DNA of 64,000 bases from Capitella teleta (GCA_000328365.1 KB302448.1:127980-191979), one strand, 5' to 3'; positions 22,733 through 34,985 are shown, counted from the stretch's first letter. Numbers and translations: made by a program. Notes: generated by a model from the sequence alone, not told the origin.

Positions 22733-25420
22733 ATGAGTTGGGATGGCATCACCAGTTCGTTCATTCAGAAGACTCCCTCGGGCTGCAAGACCGTCTCCCA
22801 CAGGGAACGCCGACCACTGAGTGCTCCACTGAGAGCATTCAAACCGGATATATTGAGCTTGCATCTGGCATCGAAACACAGAGTCGGATGTGACAGCAAG
22901 GGAACGAGACCAAAAGGACCGAAATTGAGAAGACGAAGGGTGAGGTCAGCCGCCGCAAGCACGGTGATAACAGCACAAGACAACACAAGACAAAACATGG
23001 TCAGCACAATAGAATCCGATGGCACATGGGCGGATATGTACAAACTGCAAGATTTGGACGAAGGTTAGCTGGAAAAATCCAAGTTTGGGCACTAAGCACG
23101 GTGTTTTGCCTTCCTCTATCAAAATTGTACCAATTATTACTTCTCAGAAGAAGAAGAAAATGTGAAGGTAGAGCCTCCAGGTAACAACAGTCAGCGTCTC
23201 TACGTGAATGCATGCAGGAAATACGGAGAAGTACCATCCAAGGCATTTTATAGGGGACTTACCGAGAAGGAGATTGCCCTACGAGGGAATGGTCTCTCCC
23301 TTACAGGGATCAAGGCCTGTGCTGTTGCCCTTTTGGTATTGTGATCACCATACCTTTCATTGAGTTCATTACATTGGAAACGTACTCTCCAGGATAACGA
23401 ATCGGTTGAGAAAGTTGATTTCAGCGACAATACTCTTCAGGTCCCAGGAGCTCGATGTGTAGCAGAGATGCTGAGAGAAAACGAGTTCATCACCGACCTG
23501 GTCGGTGCTGTCAATTCCGCCACTTGATAGTCGATTGCATACACTTTTTACAGAACATCTCAGACAATAAACTCATGACCGGTGGAGTCACAGTCATCGC
23601 AGATCTGATGAAAGCCAACAATTACATCCGGAAGCTGGATCTGTCAGGTACGATTACCCAATCTGAATATTGAAATTTCACGGAACACATCCACAGGCAA
23701 TGGTCTCGGAGAGCAAGACGGCGAGATGATTGCAAATATTCTCAGGGTAAGGTGATATAATTATATACACTGTGATGCACACTGACTAGACTGATAGACT
23801 TATCAACTGTATATCTTCTTGAAATACACATGAAACTTTTGTTTTGTCTATCGACAGGAAAACTTCCACCTTAGGGAACTCAACCTGAGTCACAACTGTT
23901 TTCGAGTCGAGGGTGGAAGAGCTATTGGGCGCGCTCTTGGTATGTATCTCTAATTTGAAAATACAAAATCTGAATTTGATTTCATATTTGAAGGTTACAA
24001 TGAATACCTGGAGATTTTAGATTTGAGCTGGAATCACCTGAGGCAGGGAGGGGCAACAGAAATCGCAAATGGATTATCAGTGAGTGTGCTCACCGTTGTG
24101 AGGTCTGTCTATTTCACATAACTATAAATACCATTCAAGCAAAACATAGGATTGAAACAGCTTCGCCTCGGTTGGAATGGTTTTCATCTCGAAGGTTCCA
24201 AGGTTATGATGCGAGCTCTTCAGACGAACGCCACGTTGGGAGAATTAGATTTGACATCAAATCGAATCGATATGGACTGTCTGGATTATATTCTCAGAGG
24301 ATTGCAGAAAAATGAACAATTAAAAATTCTGAAGGTTTGATTTACAAGTTTCTCTAGTAAGTATGACATTCGTTGATGTTATGCAGTTGTCTTCGAATCC
24401 GATTACCATGGAAGGAGCAGTTGCCATCGTTACCGCTATGCAGAAGTCGCCTGCTTCTGGCTTGAAAACAATCGACATTTCTGTGAGTTTAAATATTCAT
24501 ATTCAGTCGGTCATCTTTGTCCTGCATTGGACTGCACGTAAGAACCTAATTGTCTGATGTTCCCTTGCAGTCACAAGCAGTCAACGCCGATTTCTCAGCA
24601 GCATATGACAAACTGCTTGAAACGCGATCGTTGTGCGTGAAGCACGGCGCAGTGATTCGACCAGATTTGGCGTCAACCAAAATAAACAAGGACGATCCGT
24701 TCATCTACGAAGATCCGATGATGGTGATGATGGAGTACATGCGGCTGAAGAACTTCCGCTTGCTTGATTTGTTCAGAACAATGGACGCCGATGGCAGTGG
24801 CTCTCTGAGCAAGGAAGAAGTTCGCGTTGCAATGCAGGTATGCGGTGTTATTTAGGGTGAACAATGGACTAATATTGAGGCAAAATGCGGTGCAGAAGAG
24901 AGAAATGATGAAATGTGTACACCGGTGTTCTATATTGCAGGTGGCCGCAGTGCCTTTATCGCCAGAAGCATTGGACAAGCTGATCGCTATGCTGGACAAA
25001 GATGGCGATGGGGAGGTCGATTTCTCGTGAGCTGGACTTCTTTTTCATGCCGTCAATTAATCCATTGACATTTCCAGAGAATTAATTGCCGGTCAGAAGG
25101 AACACCGTCGAAAAGTGAGCGCTATGAAGACGGCTTACAAGAAAGAAAAAGAAGTAGCATTTGGGGATACTGAGCTAGGGCGCATCAGCGCTAAGCTTCA
25201 GACCATAATGGCACTCAGACAATTGCAAAAGAAACAACAACTTAAACAGAAGAGGTTCGCTAATCCGTTGATACATGTTGACGACGAAGCTGCGGCGGAT
25301 GATCAAAGTATATACAAGGAAAATTTGGCAGCTGTTGCGGCTGGACTTTTGCCCAACATCAGCGGACGTCATCGCAGTAGTGTTAGACGAACCTCGAACT
25401 TTAATGTGCCGAAGATTTGA
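22733..25420 (+). CDS. Leucine-rich-repeat / EF-hand protein A (LRRC74-like)
   Basis: Twelve coding exons: 22733-23063, 23148-23335, 23393-23500, 23554-23647, 23697-23746, 23858-23939, 23994-24079, 24140-24334, 24387-24482, 24571-24837, 24941-25026, 25078-25420, giving 641 residues. A basic N-terminal region of about 110 residues is followed by some nine ribonuclease-inhibitor-type leucine-rich repeats (LDLSGNGLGE, LNLSHNCF, LDLSWNHL and LDLTSNRI are typical units), often one repeat per exon. Then come two EF-hands: loop DADGSGSLSKEE and loop DKDGDGEVDFSE, both with all calcium ligands. The C-terminus is a charged, probably helical tail. The architecture matches animal LRRC74A/B-like proteins, whose molecular role is poorly known; a calcium-responsive scaffold is the plain inference. 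Gene B at 57096-60283 is its paralogue. Poly(A) signal AATAAA at 25793. It converges on MATE gene A. Confidence 0.9.
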
Positions 25421-26606
25421 TTTTGTGGTAATTGCGCAATACTGGTTAATGTGGGCAGGTGGTAATTGCGCAATACTGGTTAATGTGGGCAGGTGGTAAT
25501 TGCGCAATACTGGTTAATGTGGGCAGGTGAAAATTGCGCAATACTGGTTAATGTGGGCAGGTGGTAATTGCGCAATACTGGTTAATGTGGGCAGGTGAAA
25601 ATTGCGCGACGCATCTTTGGGCGAGCTCTGTCAGAAAGAAATCAATATCGTTGTCTTTTTGTTGTTTTAATGTTCTCTCTCGCAAAATATCTGGGGCCGA
25701 TTCCAGAAAGGTTCATTAAAGCGTTGGCACTGGGGCCCCGAAGCACACTTAACCCATTCGAGAAAGAAACTTATAAGCGCTCTGGGATAACTAATAAAAA
25801 TCACTAAGTGTGGCAGAGATGTATAGATTGCTTTGCTCAGCATTGAGAGTTAAGTCGTTTTCTGGAATCGACCCAGATTTCAAAATTGAAGAACAACAAA
25901 GTTTACAAAGATATTAAAAAATTGCAATCATTTGGGAACTAAACACACAGTGAATTACTCATAATTATAATATTAAATTTTATGGTCTATTATATTGTAT
26001 GGTCTTTTATGGTCTAAGAGAGTGATCAGGATCAAGAAAGGTGCCAAGAATTACACCACATTTTGGCAAGGTATTCATTTCATAATTTAGATTGTTATGT
26101 CAATTGCCAAGTATAAAGTTAACATTTTGACATAGACTTGATCAACAAATAGGTCACAGCACTGACCTAAATATACTGAATTGCATCAAAACAAGCTTTA
26201 ACGTTAAAACTTTTTGGATTGCATGCGAGAAGAAAATATAAGAAATAAGAGAAGAAATGGAAATAACAATCTTCATCTGAACGATGACATTAAACACAGT
26301 TGCACATGCATTAAACATCATTTAATGCGCACGAAGTTGATAAATAACATAAATTTGTAAATAATATAATTATGATATATACATCATTATGCATAAAAAG
26401 AAGCCTGTCAATCTAAATAGTTGGATAATCCAAAAAAGACAAGAGCATCCGGTCAATGCAGTTGACGAAATTTATTACAATGATTAAATGCAGATCGAAT
26501 TCAAGAATTGTGAACTATATAACCATGTGAGAATCCTGAATCCATGTCTCTAGAAATTGTTCTATTAAAACACTAACATGAGCACTCCTTTTTGGTACCC
26601 GTCTCG
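25421..26606. other. Convergent intergenic region, LRR/EF-hand A and MATE A
   Basis: Holds the 3' UTR of the plus-strand LRR/EF-hand gene (minisatellite, then AATAAA at 25793) and of the minus-strand MATE gene (TTTATT at 26471, that is AATAAA on the minus strand). No further gene is seen. Confidence 0.6.
25425..25607. repeat. 34-bp minisatellite in 3' UTR, 5.4 copies
   Basis: The unit starts GTGGTAATTGCGCAATACTG and is 34 bp long. Five full copies and one partial run from 25425 to about 25607. Copies differ only by GGT versus AAA near the start. The array begins five bases after the stop codon of LRR/EF-hand gene A. Confidence 0.95.
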
Positions 26607-29600
26607 TTAAAATGCAACCTCGGTGGTAAATTCAGTAAAATCTGTGGTAGTTTCGTTGCCATAGTTACCGTCGTCAATATGGGGTGCGGGGAAGACGATT
26701 CGGCACAATATACCAGCAGCCAAAAATGCTAACACCGCAAACCCTTGGAGCAAACGACGAATAATCATTTTGCGTTTACTTCCGGGTGAAATGGCGGATG
26801 TGGACTCGCCAAGTTTTGCTTTTCTGGAGTTCCCAAGAAGAGCTGAAATATAATAACTCCAGTTGAGTTGGAAGCAGAGTTGAATTGTGCAGGCATTGCT
26901 TATGATATTCTGATTGGGATATAATACGCATTGTGAATGTCTCGCTATGTGGGAATCGTTTTGAGTTCAGCTGAATTTCAGTTGGAATCGTTGGAGGTTG
27001 AGCAAATAATTAGATGCGCTTAGGACTCACGATGTTTTTCTGGGTCAGTCGCGGGAGGTCGCACTCCGTAAATGTCATCAACAGACACAACGGAATCGCA
27101 TCTCGCCTTTCCAATGCTGACAGACCTTGACAGTGATCTCACGAGCGTCTTCTCTGTGTCTGGTGTATGTTGGACTCGCTCTACTGCCTGTGGGTATAAG
27201 GCATAAGAATGAAGCGCGGCATATAGTATTAGTTAGGAGACTTATGGGTTCCGAGAGGGCATGTGCCCACGAAGGGTTTATCCTACTTGTATCAATAGTT
27301 TATGTAGGCTTTCAATTCAATTCAAAGAAGTTTATTGGCATCATAATGGGAAGATACTAATTATCAAATTGATTTGCAGAATTAAATATAAATTGGCCGA
27401 AAAAGGGCAGACCCCAGATGTATGGGCCCTCATGTATGTATATTGTGCAATTACAATTGTATGTAGTTGAAATTAAGTATGCCAAACAAATCGAATTATA
27501 ATATAGAAAAGACAAATGGATCATAAGAGAGAAAAAAAACAGAAAGGAATGGAAAGAGAAGTAATGGAGGATAGAGAGAAAGAATACAATGGGAGATGGG
27601 AGGTAGGAGAGGGAAAAGTTCCAAACACTAAAACCCAGCAGTAATAATACTCAATCGACATTTATAATGATTATCATTATAATCTGTCACTTTCAATGCA
27701 TTTTATTATTCACATTTTTTTTTCTTTTTACCTTTATTATTATAATTTTTTTTTTTCAACATTCTGATTTCGATCTTAAGCAAAGAATATAATATGAGCG
27801 CAATGATGATCATCAATCACTCTGAAGAGAGATGTACCCCAGGGAATGCCAGGCTGTCCTGAAACAGGAGCCATAAACCATGCACGTGGTTCAAATCGAT
27901 TGACTCATTACATGATTACAGGTATAGTGACGTGTGCATGATGATGTTCTATAAACTATTTCTGTCACTTCATTGCTTATGCTAAAATTTACCTCTCTTG
28001 AAGCCTTTTCCCAGTTTAGGAAGAAAGTGACATAGATAAAAAATCCAATGGCACATAAAGTGACAGCAACTGAAATGCCAATCCAAACACCTGAAAAGAC
28101 ATTGCAACCATTAAAATGCCAACTTTATACCACTTCCATTGGCAACATGTGCATAAGGATCGTCAATTCAAGGCAAAATATTAAAGATTTGGAATACCCT
28201 CACCCTTATTAGCGACTGGAGTGAGGAACATGAGTGGAATACCAATTGGCATTCCAACAAAGTAATAAAGCACGACGATCATGAGCGTTGCCTTCGCCTG
28301 TTGCCCACAACCACGGGTGATGCCTCGTCCAATGAACTGTCGAATGTAACAAGGATCAGTGATGGCAATCTATTGACGGGCATCCCAAAGATTTACCGCG
28401 ATATTGTCGAATATAGTGTAGTATGCCATGATTGGTAGGAGTTCTGCAGTAGCGGCTATCACTTCACTGTCAACAGAAACATCAAACATATGCTGTACAC
28501 TGCAATCATATCGATACTCACGGAATATTCGTGAATAATCTGGGGAGTTGGAATCTGAGGGATGCTATGAGGGTACTGATGATAATCCCAAAAACAGCTG
28601 AAAATAATGGGCGGGATTAAAATTATAAATCATCATAATTTACATCACAAATGTAAATAGACTTGAATCAATTGATGACACTTGCCTACAGAACTGAATC
28701 CTACATCGCCGGCCAGAGCTGCCTTTCTGGGTTCTCCTGCTCCGAGGAATTGTCCCACTCTGATAGCAGTGGCATCACTGGCGCCCAGTCCAACCTGAAA
28801 GTGACAATGTCATGTGATGCGCACGGATATGATATAACAATACAGATATGAATATGGCTTCTATGTTGAAGAATATTCCTTGAGCTGCCAATTCTGTAGT
28901 CCCAAGAATACCTAAAAATGAAGATGAAGGAGATTGTAATACAGGTAAAATACTCATTAGCAGGTCCCAATTTAAAGGTTGCTACAATACCGAAGATTAC
29001 AATGTGACTACATGTATTTCCATGAAAATTATTGTTTGCATTCAAACGACAATTAAACCTAGAGTACATATCATTAAATAGTTTTACACAATTTAAAGAA
29101 TAAAAGGGATTATCATGATTTACTCATGCAAAAAAAAAACACCTCTAAGACTAACAAGATGTGCATGATTAAGTTCAGAAGTGAAGGCAATACTGCAGCT
29201 TGCCCTGTATCACTTCCAAAGTGACCAGTATATGATCGTATATCGTCATTTAGTATGATTGAAAACAAATAAGTATCCATATCATATGAAATCATTGTCT
29301 CAATCAATATTTCACCAAAGATCACCTTCTACATTCTAAGCCTCTTGTAAAATCCAATGCATCTTGTTTCAACTTATTTCGAGATTTCAATGAATCTCAT
29401 GAAATCACCATCTTGTTTCAATGCCTCTCATGAAATCACCCCCTTGTTTCAATGTCTCTCATGAAATCACTATCTTGTTTCAATGTCTCTCGTGAAATCA
29501 CCACCTTGTTTCAATGTCTCTCGTAACATCACCCCCTTGTTTCAATGCATTTCATGAAATCACCATCTTGTTTCAATGCCTCTCATGAAATCACCATCTT

Positions 29601-32600
29601 GTTTCAATGCCTCTTATGAAATCACCATCTTGTTTCACTGTCTTGTGTAAAATCACGACCTCGTTTTAATACTCTCAGTACCATGAAACAATCATGTGGT
29701 ATGAAAATATTGCCAAATGAAAGAAAAAAAAAATCATTTGATCATAATCATAAAGTGAGCTCAATTTCTACTGAACGAAAGATCGCAAAAAGTAGAAGAA
29801 GAAGAAGTGAGTTATGGTAACTCAACATTGATAGTTACCTGCAAGCAGCACACTAACTTCGTACGCCCACCATTCCAGGCAGATCATCAGCATTCCATAC
29901 AAGCCAAGCTTAATAAATGGCCACCAATCTTCTAGCATCTGGTACTGCATCCCTGTCGGCAAATAACGAATCAAACGCCTTGATGAGATCAACAAAGCGC
30001 ATACCATTCCATGTGGTCTTGTAGACGCCACTCCATATAATGTATACAACAATAGCCACGAACATGATGAAACATGCCAAGCTCTGAGCAACTGCTGAAC
30101 CTCTGATCACAACAGCGTTTATAATGCAATCAAAACAGAGAACATACTCACAAGATGCCGTAGTTTAGTTGGTAGAGGAAGATGTATTGCAGAAGGGCGT
30201 TGACCCCAAGGCCAAAGAACCCTATCACAACCGTGATGACTACGTAGTTCTTAAATAGAGGTTCATTATTGTCATAAGGCAATGTAATTTGCAGTATACC
30301 TGGCAGGTAATGTATTTCTTGAGTATTGTGTACATGAACAAAAACTGCAATATGTAAAATGCTATATTAGTATAAGTACATCAACAATTGTTATGATACT
30401 TACAAACAGGCCAGGGATAGACAAGAGCAAATATTCTGCTGTGAGTCTATATAATAGGATATCAACAATATACAATTCGTGCATTAGCATTCAGGGAATT
30501 CACCTGGATACTTCGGGATCCTGTCCAATTAGGAGAAGAGCTTGTTCCATGTTTACGTAAAGAACACACAGTATGAGTAGCAGTAGTAAGTGAATGGCGA
30601 GAGCTGGAATGTTAAGCAAACCTAGATAATTCATCAGCATCAATAGTATTAGGTTACTGAAAGAAAATGCAAGGGTTAAAGCCACAGAACCCAGTTTCTT
30701 CCACCCTGATCATAAGATACTATTAAATCACCCACACATCGCTGCCACCATTAGCTTACTATGGTTCTATGCAATATGTTAACCCAAAACATCTCAAAGG
30801 ATTTCATGTCAGGTTGGTGATTGGTTTTTTACGGCTCCACCCAACGGCGCCAGTATTTCATGTCAGGGTTTCATCAATATTCAAGTTACTTTAGACCCAA
30901 GGGTTTTTGTAACGATCAAAAAGTCCAATTCGGTTTATATAAACTACAAAAAGCATGAGAATTGCTCACCTCGTTGTAAGAGTACGCCTATGAATAATAG
31001 CTGGCCGTTTCCGAATGCCTATGGAATTCCAAATTTTGATGAAATTTCAATGAGAAAAAGATTAACACTTACTTGTGCAAAGTATGTGTCACATGCTGTT
31101 GCCATGCCCAGCACTACGGCATTTCCAAAAATATTGATGAGCTTAAAAAGAACAAAAAATGTATATTTTAAATTTTAAATTTGTTTAAAGCTTTTTATCC
31201 AGGGAATAATGTTCTACTCACTGAGTTTGCCAAAGCAACTGAATCCAGAGCCGCTTTGCTCAAATGTCCTGCAAACATTGTGGTGACTGGATTGAGCATC
31301 ACCTGGCTCAGGTTGATCAGCATCTATTGGAGAACAAAGTATACGAATAGTTGTAAGTTAAGGGAATTCCATACTGGGCGATTGAACATTGCTCAGCTAT
31401 ATAATGATGGGTTAACTTGCTGCAAAAATCTGAAGGTGCTAATCATTTTGAGCTATACAATGTCCAAATAAAATGAACGCTTTCATCACAATTATGTAAA
31501 ATAAAAGCAATGTTAGTTTGTGTGGCACAGGCCATGGGAAGACTTGAGTCTTTTCTTCTCTGAGATACTTATTATTGCTACACATTATTGCCATGTTGGT
31601 AGGAGTTCCTGCAATATGTTACAGTTTGAAAGGGAGGTGTGAATCGAAATCCAGTAAGATGCATATGTCTCAGAATCTCAGGTAATAGAGATTTTAAGCA
31701 GGGTGACCTCTTTGGCTCACTTTTGAGTAATACGAGGGTTGTTCAAAAAGTTCTCGGCGTGACACAAAATGTGTCAGACTTAATTAGGTCATCGGAATTG
31801 GATTTAATTTTCATCACAATAATGCAAATATACAAGCAGAGTATTAAATTAAAATCGACGATCAAATGATGCGAAAAGTGGTATGAGAGGCCCATTAATC
31901 AAACTTTTGACGCCCGAAATGAGGCTCGACAGTATAATGTCGGTAGAAGTGCACTCAATCAAAAAGTAGCTATGTCAGGAAAATAACAAAGCTACGTGTG
32001 ATCTTGAGAATAGTTACTCTATCTAACCTCTATAAATTTCACGTCTCTAGCATTGTGCGTTCTATGTAAGGCCGAGAACTTTTCGAACAACCCTCGTACA
32101 TTGCGGGATTTCGACACCTAACACGTGTCTTCGCATGGTCCATTATTAAGGATGTTGCACAAGAAAACAGGTCTCTTGTGCAAGCTTCACTATTATATAC
32201 AGGTGATTTAACAATTATCTACACCTCTTCAGATATTGCAGTCATTGGCAGGTTGTTCGCTTGGGGTCAATGATATTCACGACACTCACACTTAATTAGA
32301 ATGCATCAATTGGATTGGGTATAAATAGCTCAAGGGGTGAATAATACGGACTCAGCTCAAAATATTTTACATCTATGAATAATGTTATTTCTTTCAAAAC
32401 AGCTATTGAGCCTACTGTTGTGAGTAAAAGTCGATTTACTTACCAGTCCCCATGCCAATCGGTATGTCTCTTTGAGTTCTTTCCAGTATCTGCGAGCGTA
32501 TTCTTTCCGACAGCATTCTAACCTGCGAAAAGTCTTTTTTTCCGGGACATTCTCACACTCTAAAAAAATAACGTGAGCAATCGATCCATGATGATTATCA

Positions 32601-32801
32601 GTTGATGATATTCCATTTTGCTAGTTAGCGCATGCTGCAATATCCAAAAGTCGGACAATATTCCCAAAGCAACATCGGTTACACCTTACATATCCAAGAT
32701 GCGACGGGTATATTACCAATCAATGAGTTTCCATGGCTGGGTTACCATGGCAATACATGAAGCAGTAATATATTGGAATACACCGAATGAGACTCACCCA
32801 T
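26607..32801 (-). CDS. SLC47: MATE (multidrug and toxin extrusion) transporter A
   Basis: Coding exons from the 5' end: 32798-32801, 32444-32559, 31222-31323, 31073-31141, 30970-31018, 30504-30603, 30404-30446, 30300-30344, 30152-30249, 30005-30102, 29839-29952, 28844-28911, 28686-28794, 28522-28597, 28397-28466, 28204-28336, 27993-28090, 27031-27187, 26607-26842; 594 residues. It is an SLC47-type MATE antiporter with about a dozen membrane helices, and it should export organic cations in exchange for protons at the plasma membrane. LEWWAYE matches the region of human MATE1 that holds the essential transport glutamate. GQDPEVSR, DATAIRVGQFLGAGEP, RGCGQQ and GIPLMF are family blocks. A last helix near the C-terminus is typical of animal members. 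An alternative first exon at 33610-33625 (MDCCE) would give 598 residues. One intron uses a GC donor. Introns hold a mariner MITE, a LINE-like 3' end and a minisatellite. Confidence 0.92.
27188..27992. other. Large MATE A intron with repeat insertions
   Basis: An 805-bp intron where the matching MATE B intron (44044-44119) is only 76 bp. The excess contains the retroelement-like piece at 27312-27485, purine-rich low-complexity sequence near 27520-27600, and poly-T patches near 27720-27755. Confidence 0.7.
27312..27485 (-). mobile_element. Probable non-LTR retroelement 3' end (minus orientation)
   Basis: Read on the minus strand the piece ends in ATGCCAATAAACTTCTTTGA and then a TTGAA-type short tandem tail. 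A polyadenylation-like word followed by a pentanucleotide tail is typical of CR1/L2-like LINE and SINE 3' ends in invertebrates. It sits in a MATE A intron. No coding sequence remains. Confidence 0.4.
28686..28686 (-). promoter_or_regulatory. GC-AG splice donor in MATE A
   Basis: The exon 28686-28794 ends, on the minus strand, in TCTGTAG|GCAAGT. AG|GCAAGT is the consensus of the rare GC-AG introns, and this choice keeps the phase and the 109-nt exon length seen in MATE B and MATE C. MATE B has GT at the matching place. Confidence 0.8.
29362..29670. repeat. 31-bp minisatellite in MATE A intron, about nine copies
   Basis: The unit starts CTTGTTTCAATGCCTCTCAT and goes on with GAAATCACCAT. About nine diverged copies stand head to tail with no unique spacer between them. 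Mismatch increases toward both ends. The array is absent from the matching, much shorter intron of MATE B. Confidence 0.9.
31733..32096. mobile_element. Mariner-type MITE in MATE A intron
   Basis: A 364-bp segment begins CGAGGGTTGTTCAAAAAGTT and ends with its near-perfect inverse (terminal inverted repeats of about 26 bp). It is flanked on both sides by TA, the target duplicated by Tc1/mariner elements. The terminal sequence closely resembles mariner inverted repeats. It has no transposase frame, so it is a non-autonomous copy. It lies in the intron between the second and third coding exons of MATE A. Confidence 0.85.
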
Positions 32802-33609
32802 GTCGAAGATAAGCTATGAATGAATATCGATTGCATGGGTATTACAAGAGGACGGATTAAATGTGTTATCTGATCTTAATCTCTTGGTCTTCAGTCTCGA
32901 GGGTTTTGAGTTATCCTCCGACACAATGCTACGGAGGCAATTTGGGTGCATGTGTGACATTATGTAATCAGGGGCTTACTGCACTATTGTGTAAGATGTA
33001 TTACCAAATTACTTCATGCAGCTAGTAGTATTAAGTTATAGTATAAAGTATATTAATATAAATTTCCATTATGTTTGTTGCGGTCAAATAAGGAGTTCGT
33101 GTCAATTTCGAAACTCGGCTCTGCGATCGTTGCGTGTACATTTCAGTTTTCAGATCTATTTTGGGACGGTTACTTTTCTTGCTTTCCATCTGCTGCTGTT
33201 AACTGCTTTATTCGCCAATGACAGCAATTGTTTCAAAGCAATTAACCTATGTAGAAAACGCCTGTCACAATTTACACGATCCTGTTGACATCCCGGATAC
33301 CCGGATACTCGGGATACCGGATATCCGCACATCTCTTACATTTCATGAACAATATTTACTGGGTGATCTAACCCTGCGTCCAACTAAAGAGACCTCTAAC
33401 ATCTTTACATGGCAAACGACTGACTCCAGGCAAACCCAATTCAGCTATGAACTTAGATAATAAGGGTCATCGCATTTGCCCTTTTGAAATCAGGATGTTT
33501 GAGTCATTGACCTCTCTTGAGTGATAATGATTATGCTAAATAATAAGATGACTTGTGTTTACTTACAGCTGACAACCACACACACAGGTGAGCAAACTAA
33601 TCAACTCAC

Positions 33610-33625
33610 CTTCACAACAATCCAT
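33610..33625 (-). CDS. Alternative distal first coding exon of MATE A
   Basis: Sixteen bases encode MDCCE plus one base, then a good donor GTGAGT, in the same phase as the 4-base proximal start exon at 32798-32801. Either could splice to 32444-32559. The proximal exon is preferred for the main model because it is conserved in MATE B. Confidence 0.45.
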
Positions 33626-34192
33626 GATCGCAGATATTTAGAATAATCAGCTGCCTTTATTTTCCTTTCTGTCCTTTCTATTGAATGTAACGTGTTTTGG
33701 CGTTGTCCGCTTTAATGCCCTAATATGGCAAATCAGTTACAAGAGACCTTGAGAGGAACACTTGATGCATGAATGAACGATTGCATCACGAACTTTCTAT
33801 TCATGCTCTTGCGTTGATTCGGTACACAGGATCATGGTGAGAAATTAACGGTTACAGGGGTAATAAGTTTTGGCATCATTAAGTGTGCAGAAAGTGTGCG
33901 ATCTGCGGGTTGAAGCCAAAGGCGCATACAATAACCATTTTAGCGTCATCTTTGTAATTTTTGACTCCTAATTCGGCATACATTTATGCTACACATCAAA
34001 ACAGTGTTTTCAGAGCATCTCTTTACCAACAGTACGGGTTTGTGACGCGCAGAGATTTGAGAAAGCGAGCTAATTAGTGCCTGAAGTCGAGTTGGCGCGG
34101 CTGAAACTCTCGATATTATAACTGTTATTCTCATCCTTTGATCTGCAAATAAGTTATCACGCGGTTACACACCGTAACCTCGATCTGTAATG

Positions 34193-34358
34193 AACGCAGT
34201 GCTCACACACAGACCCTGCATGACGACGCGATGCATACGTTATTTCTAGTTAATACATTGAGGTACATTGAGGTACATTGAGGTACAACTGTATTATCAT
34301 GAAAACCTCACCGTTAAATCAATAGAATTAAGAGCACTGCCAGGACATTGTTTCACGC
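34193..34358 (-). pseudogene. LRR/EF-hand gene fragment (parts of two exons and intron)
   Basis: About 165 bases match 57866-58016 of LRR/EF-hand gene B: the start of exon 10 (57629-57886), the whole intron, and the last part of exon 9 (57974-58069). The main difference is a local expansion of GAGGTACATT in the intron. Nothing else of the gene is present, so it is a non-functional piece. The retained intron shows that it arose by DNA duplication, not through RNA. Confidence 0.9.
34254..34287. repeat. 11-bp tandem repeat (ACATTGAGGTA), about three copies
   Basis: Direct head-to-tail repeats of ACATTGAGGTA inside the LRR/EF-hand gene fragment. Gene B has a single copy at the matching place. 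Confidence 0.9.
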
Positions 34359-34836
34359 CCAGCGGGGGTGGGTTAAAGAGGGTGTGCCCCCGATGCCGAG
34401 GAAATTTTTACAAAAGTTGCATGGTGACGAATTTAAGGCTACCTGATGTCTCTATATATTTCTCAAAGCAACCGTTTAATCCGTTTATGGAGTGAATATT
34501 CACACTATAATTATATCTATGAAGCTACCATTTATGAATGGATGGAAATGAATAATACAATGTTGTTATATAGATGACTAAGGTCACCATAAATAAGGGA
34601 ATTCATGCTGCTAACTTCGTGATTATAATCCTGAATTACTCTCAGCTGAATTACATAATGGTTAATAAAAAAAAAAAAATAATAATAAAAAAAAATCAAG
34701 AAAAAAAAAGAGCTTAAAAGCAAGAAATCAATCAAATTAATGCACAATAATTCATGAAATGTATTGCAGCGGCATAAGCCTATGATGTTACATTATTTTC
34801 GCCATGTTATAGCGAAATTGCATCGTCAGTGCTATG

Positions 34837-34985
34837 TGTGTGTGTGCGCGCCTCTGTGTGTGTAAGGGTGTGTGTGATGGTGTGTGTGTGTGATGGTGTT
34901 TGTGTATGTGAGAGAGAGAGAGGGTGTGTGTGATTGTGAGGTGGTGTGTGTGATGGTGTGTGCGTGTGTGTAGTGTATAGTGTAT
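34837..34985. repeat. GT-rich compound microsatellite
   Basis: Long interrupted (GT)n run with GATG, GA and GCGC interruptions. Confidence 0.9.

Noticed and set aside
29362-29670. CRISPR-like look of regularly spaced repeats
   Set aside because: The units abut with no unique spacers, lie in a spliced intron of a eukaryotic gene, and are a minisatellite.
32320-32327. TATAAATA box on the plus strand inside a MATE A intron
   Set aside because: No plus-strand gene follows and the host gene is on the minus strand; a good TATA word is expected by chance in AT-rich DNA.
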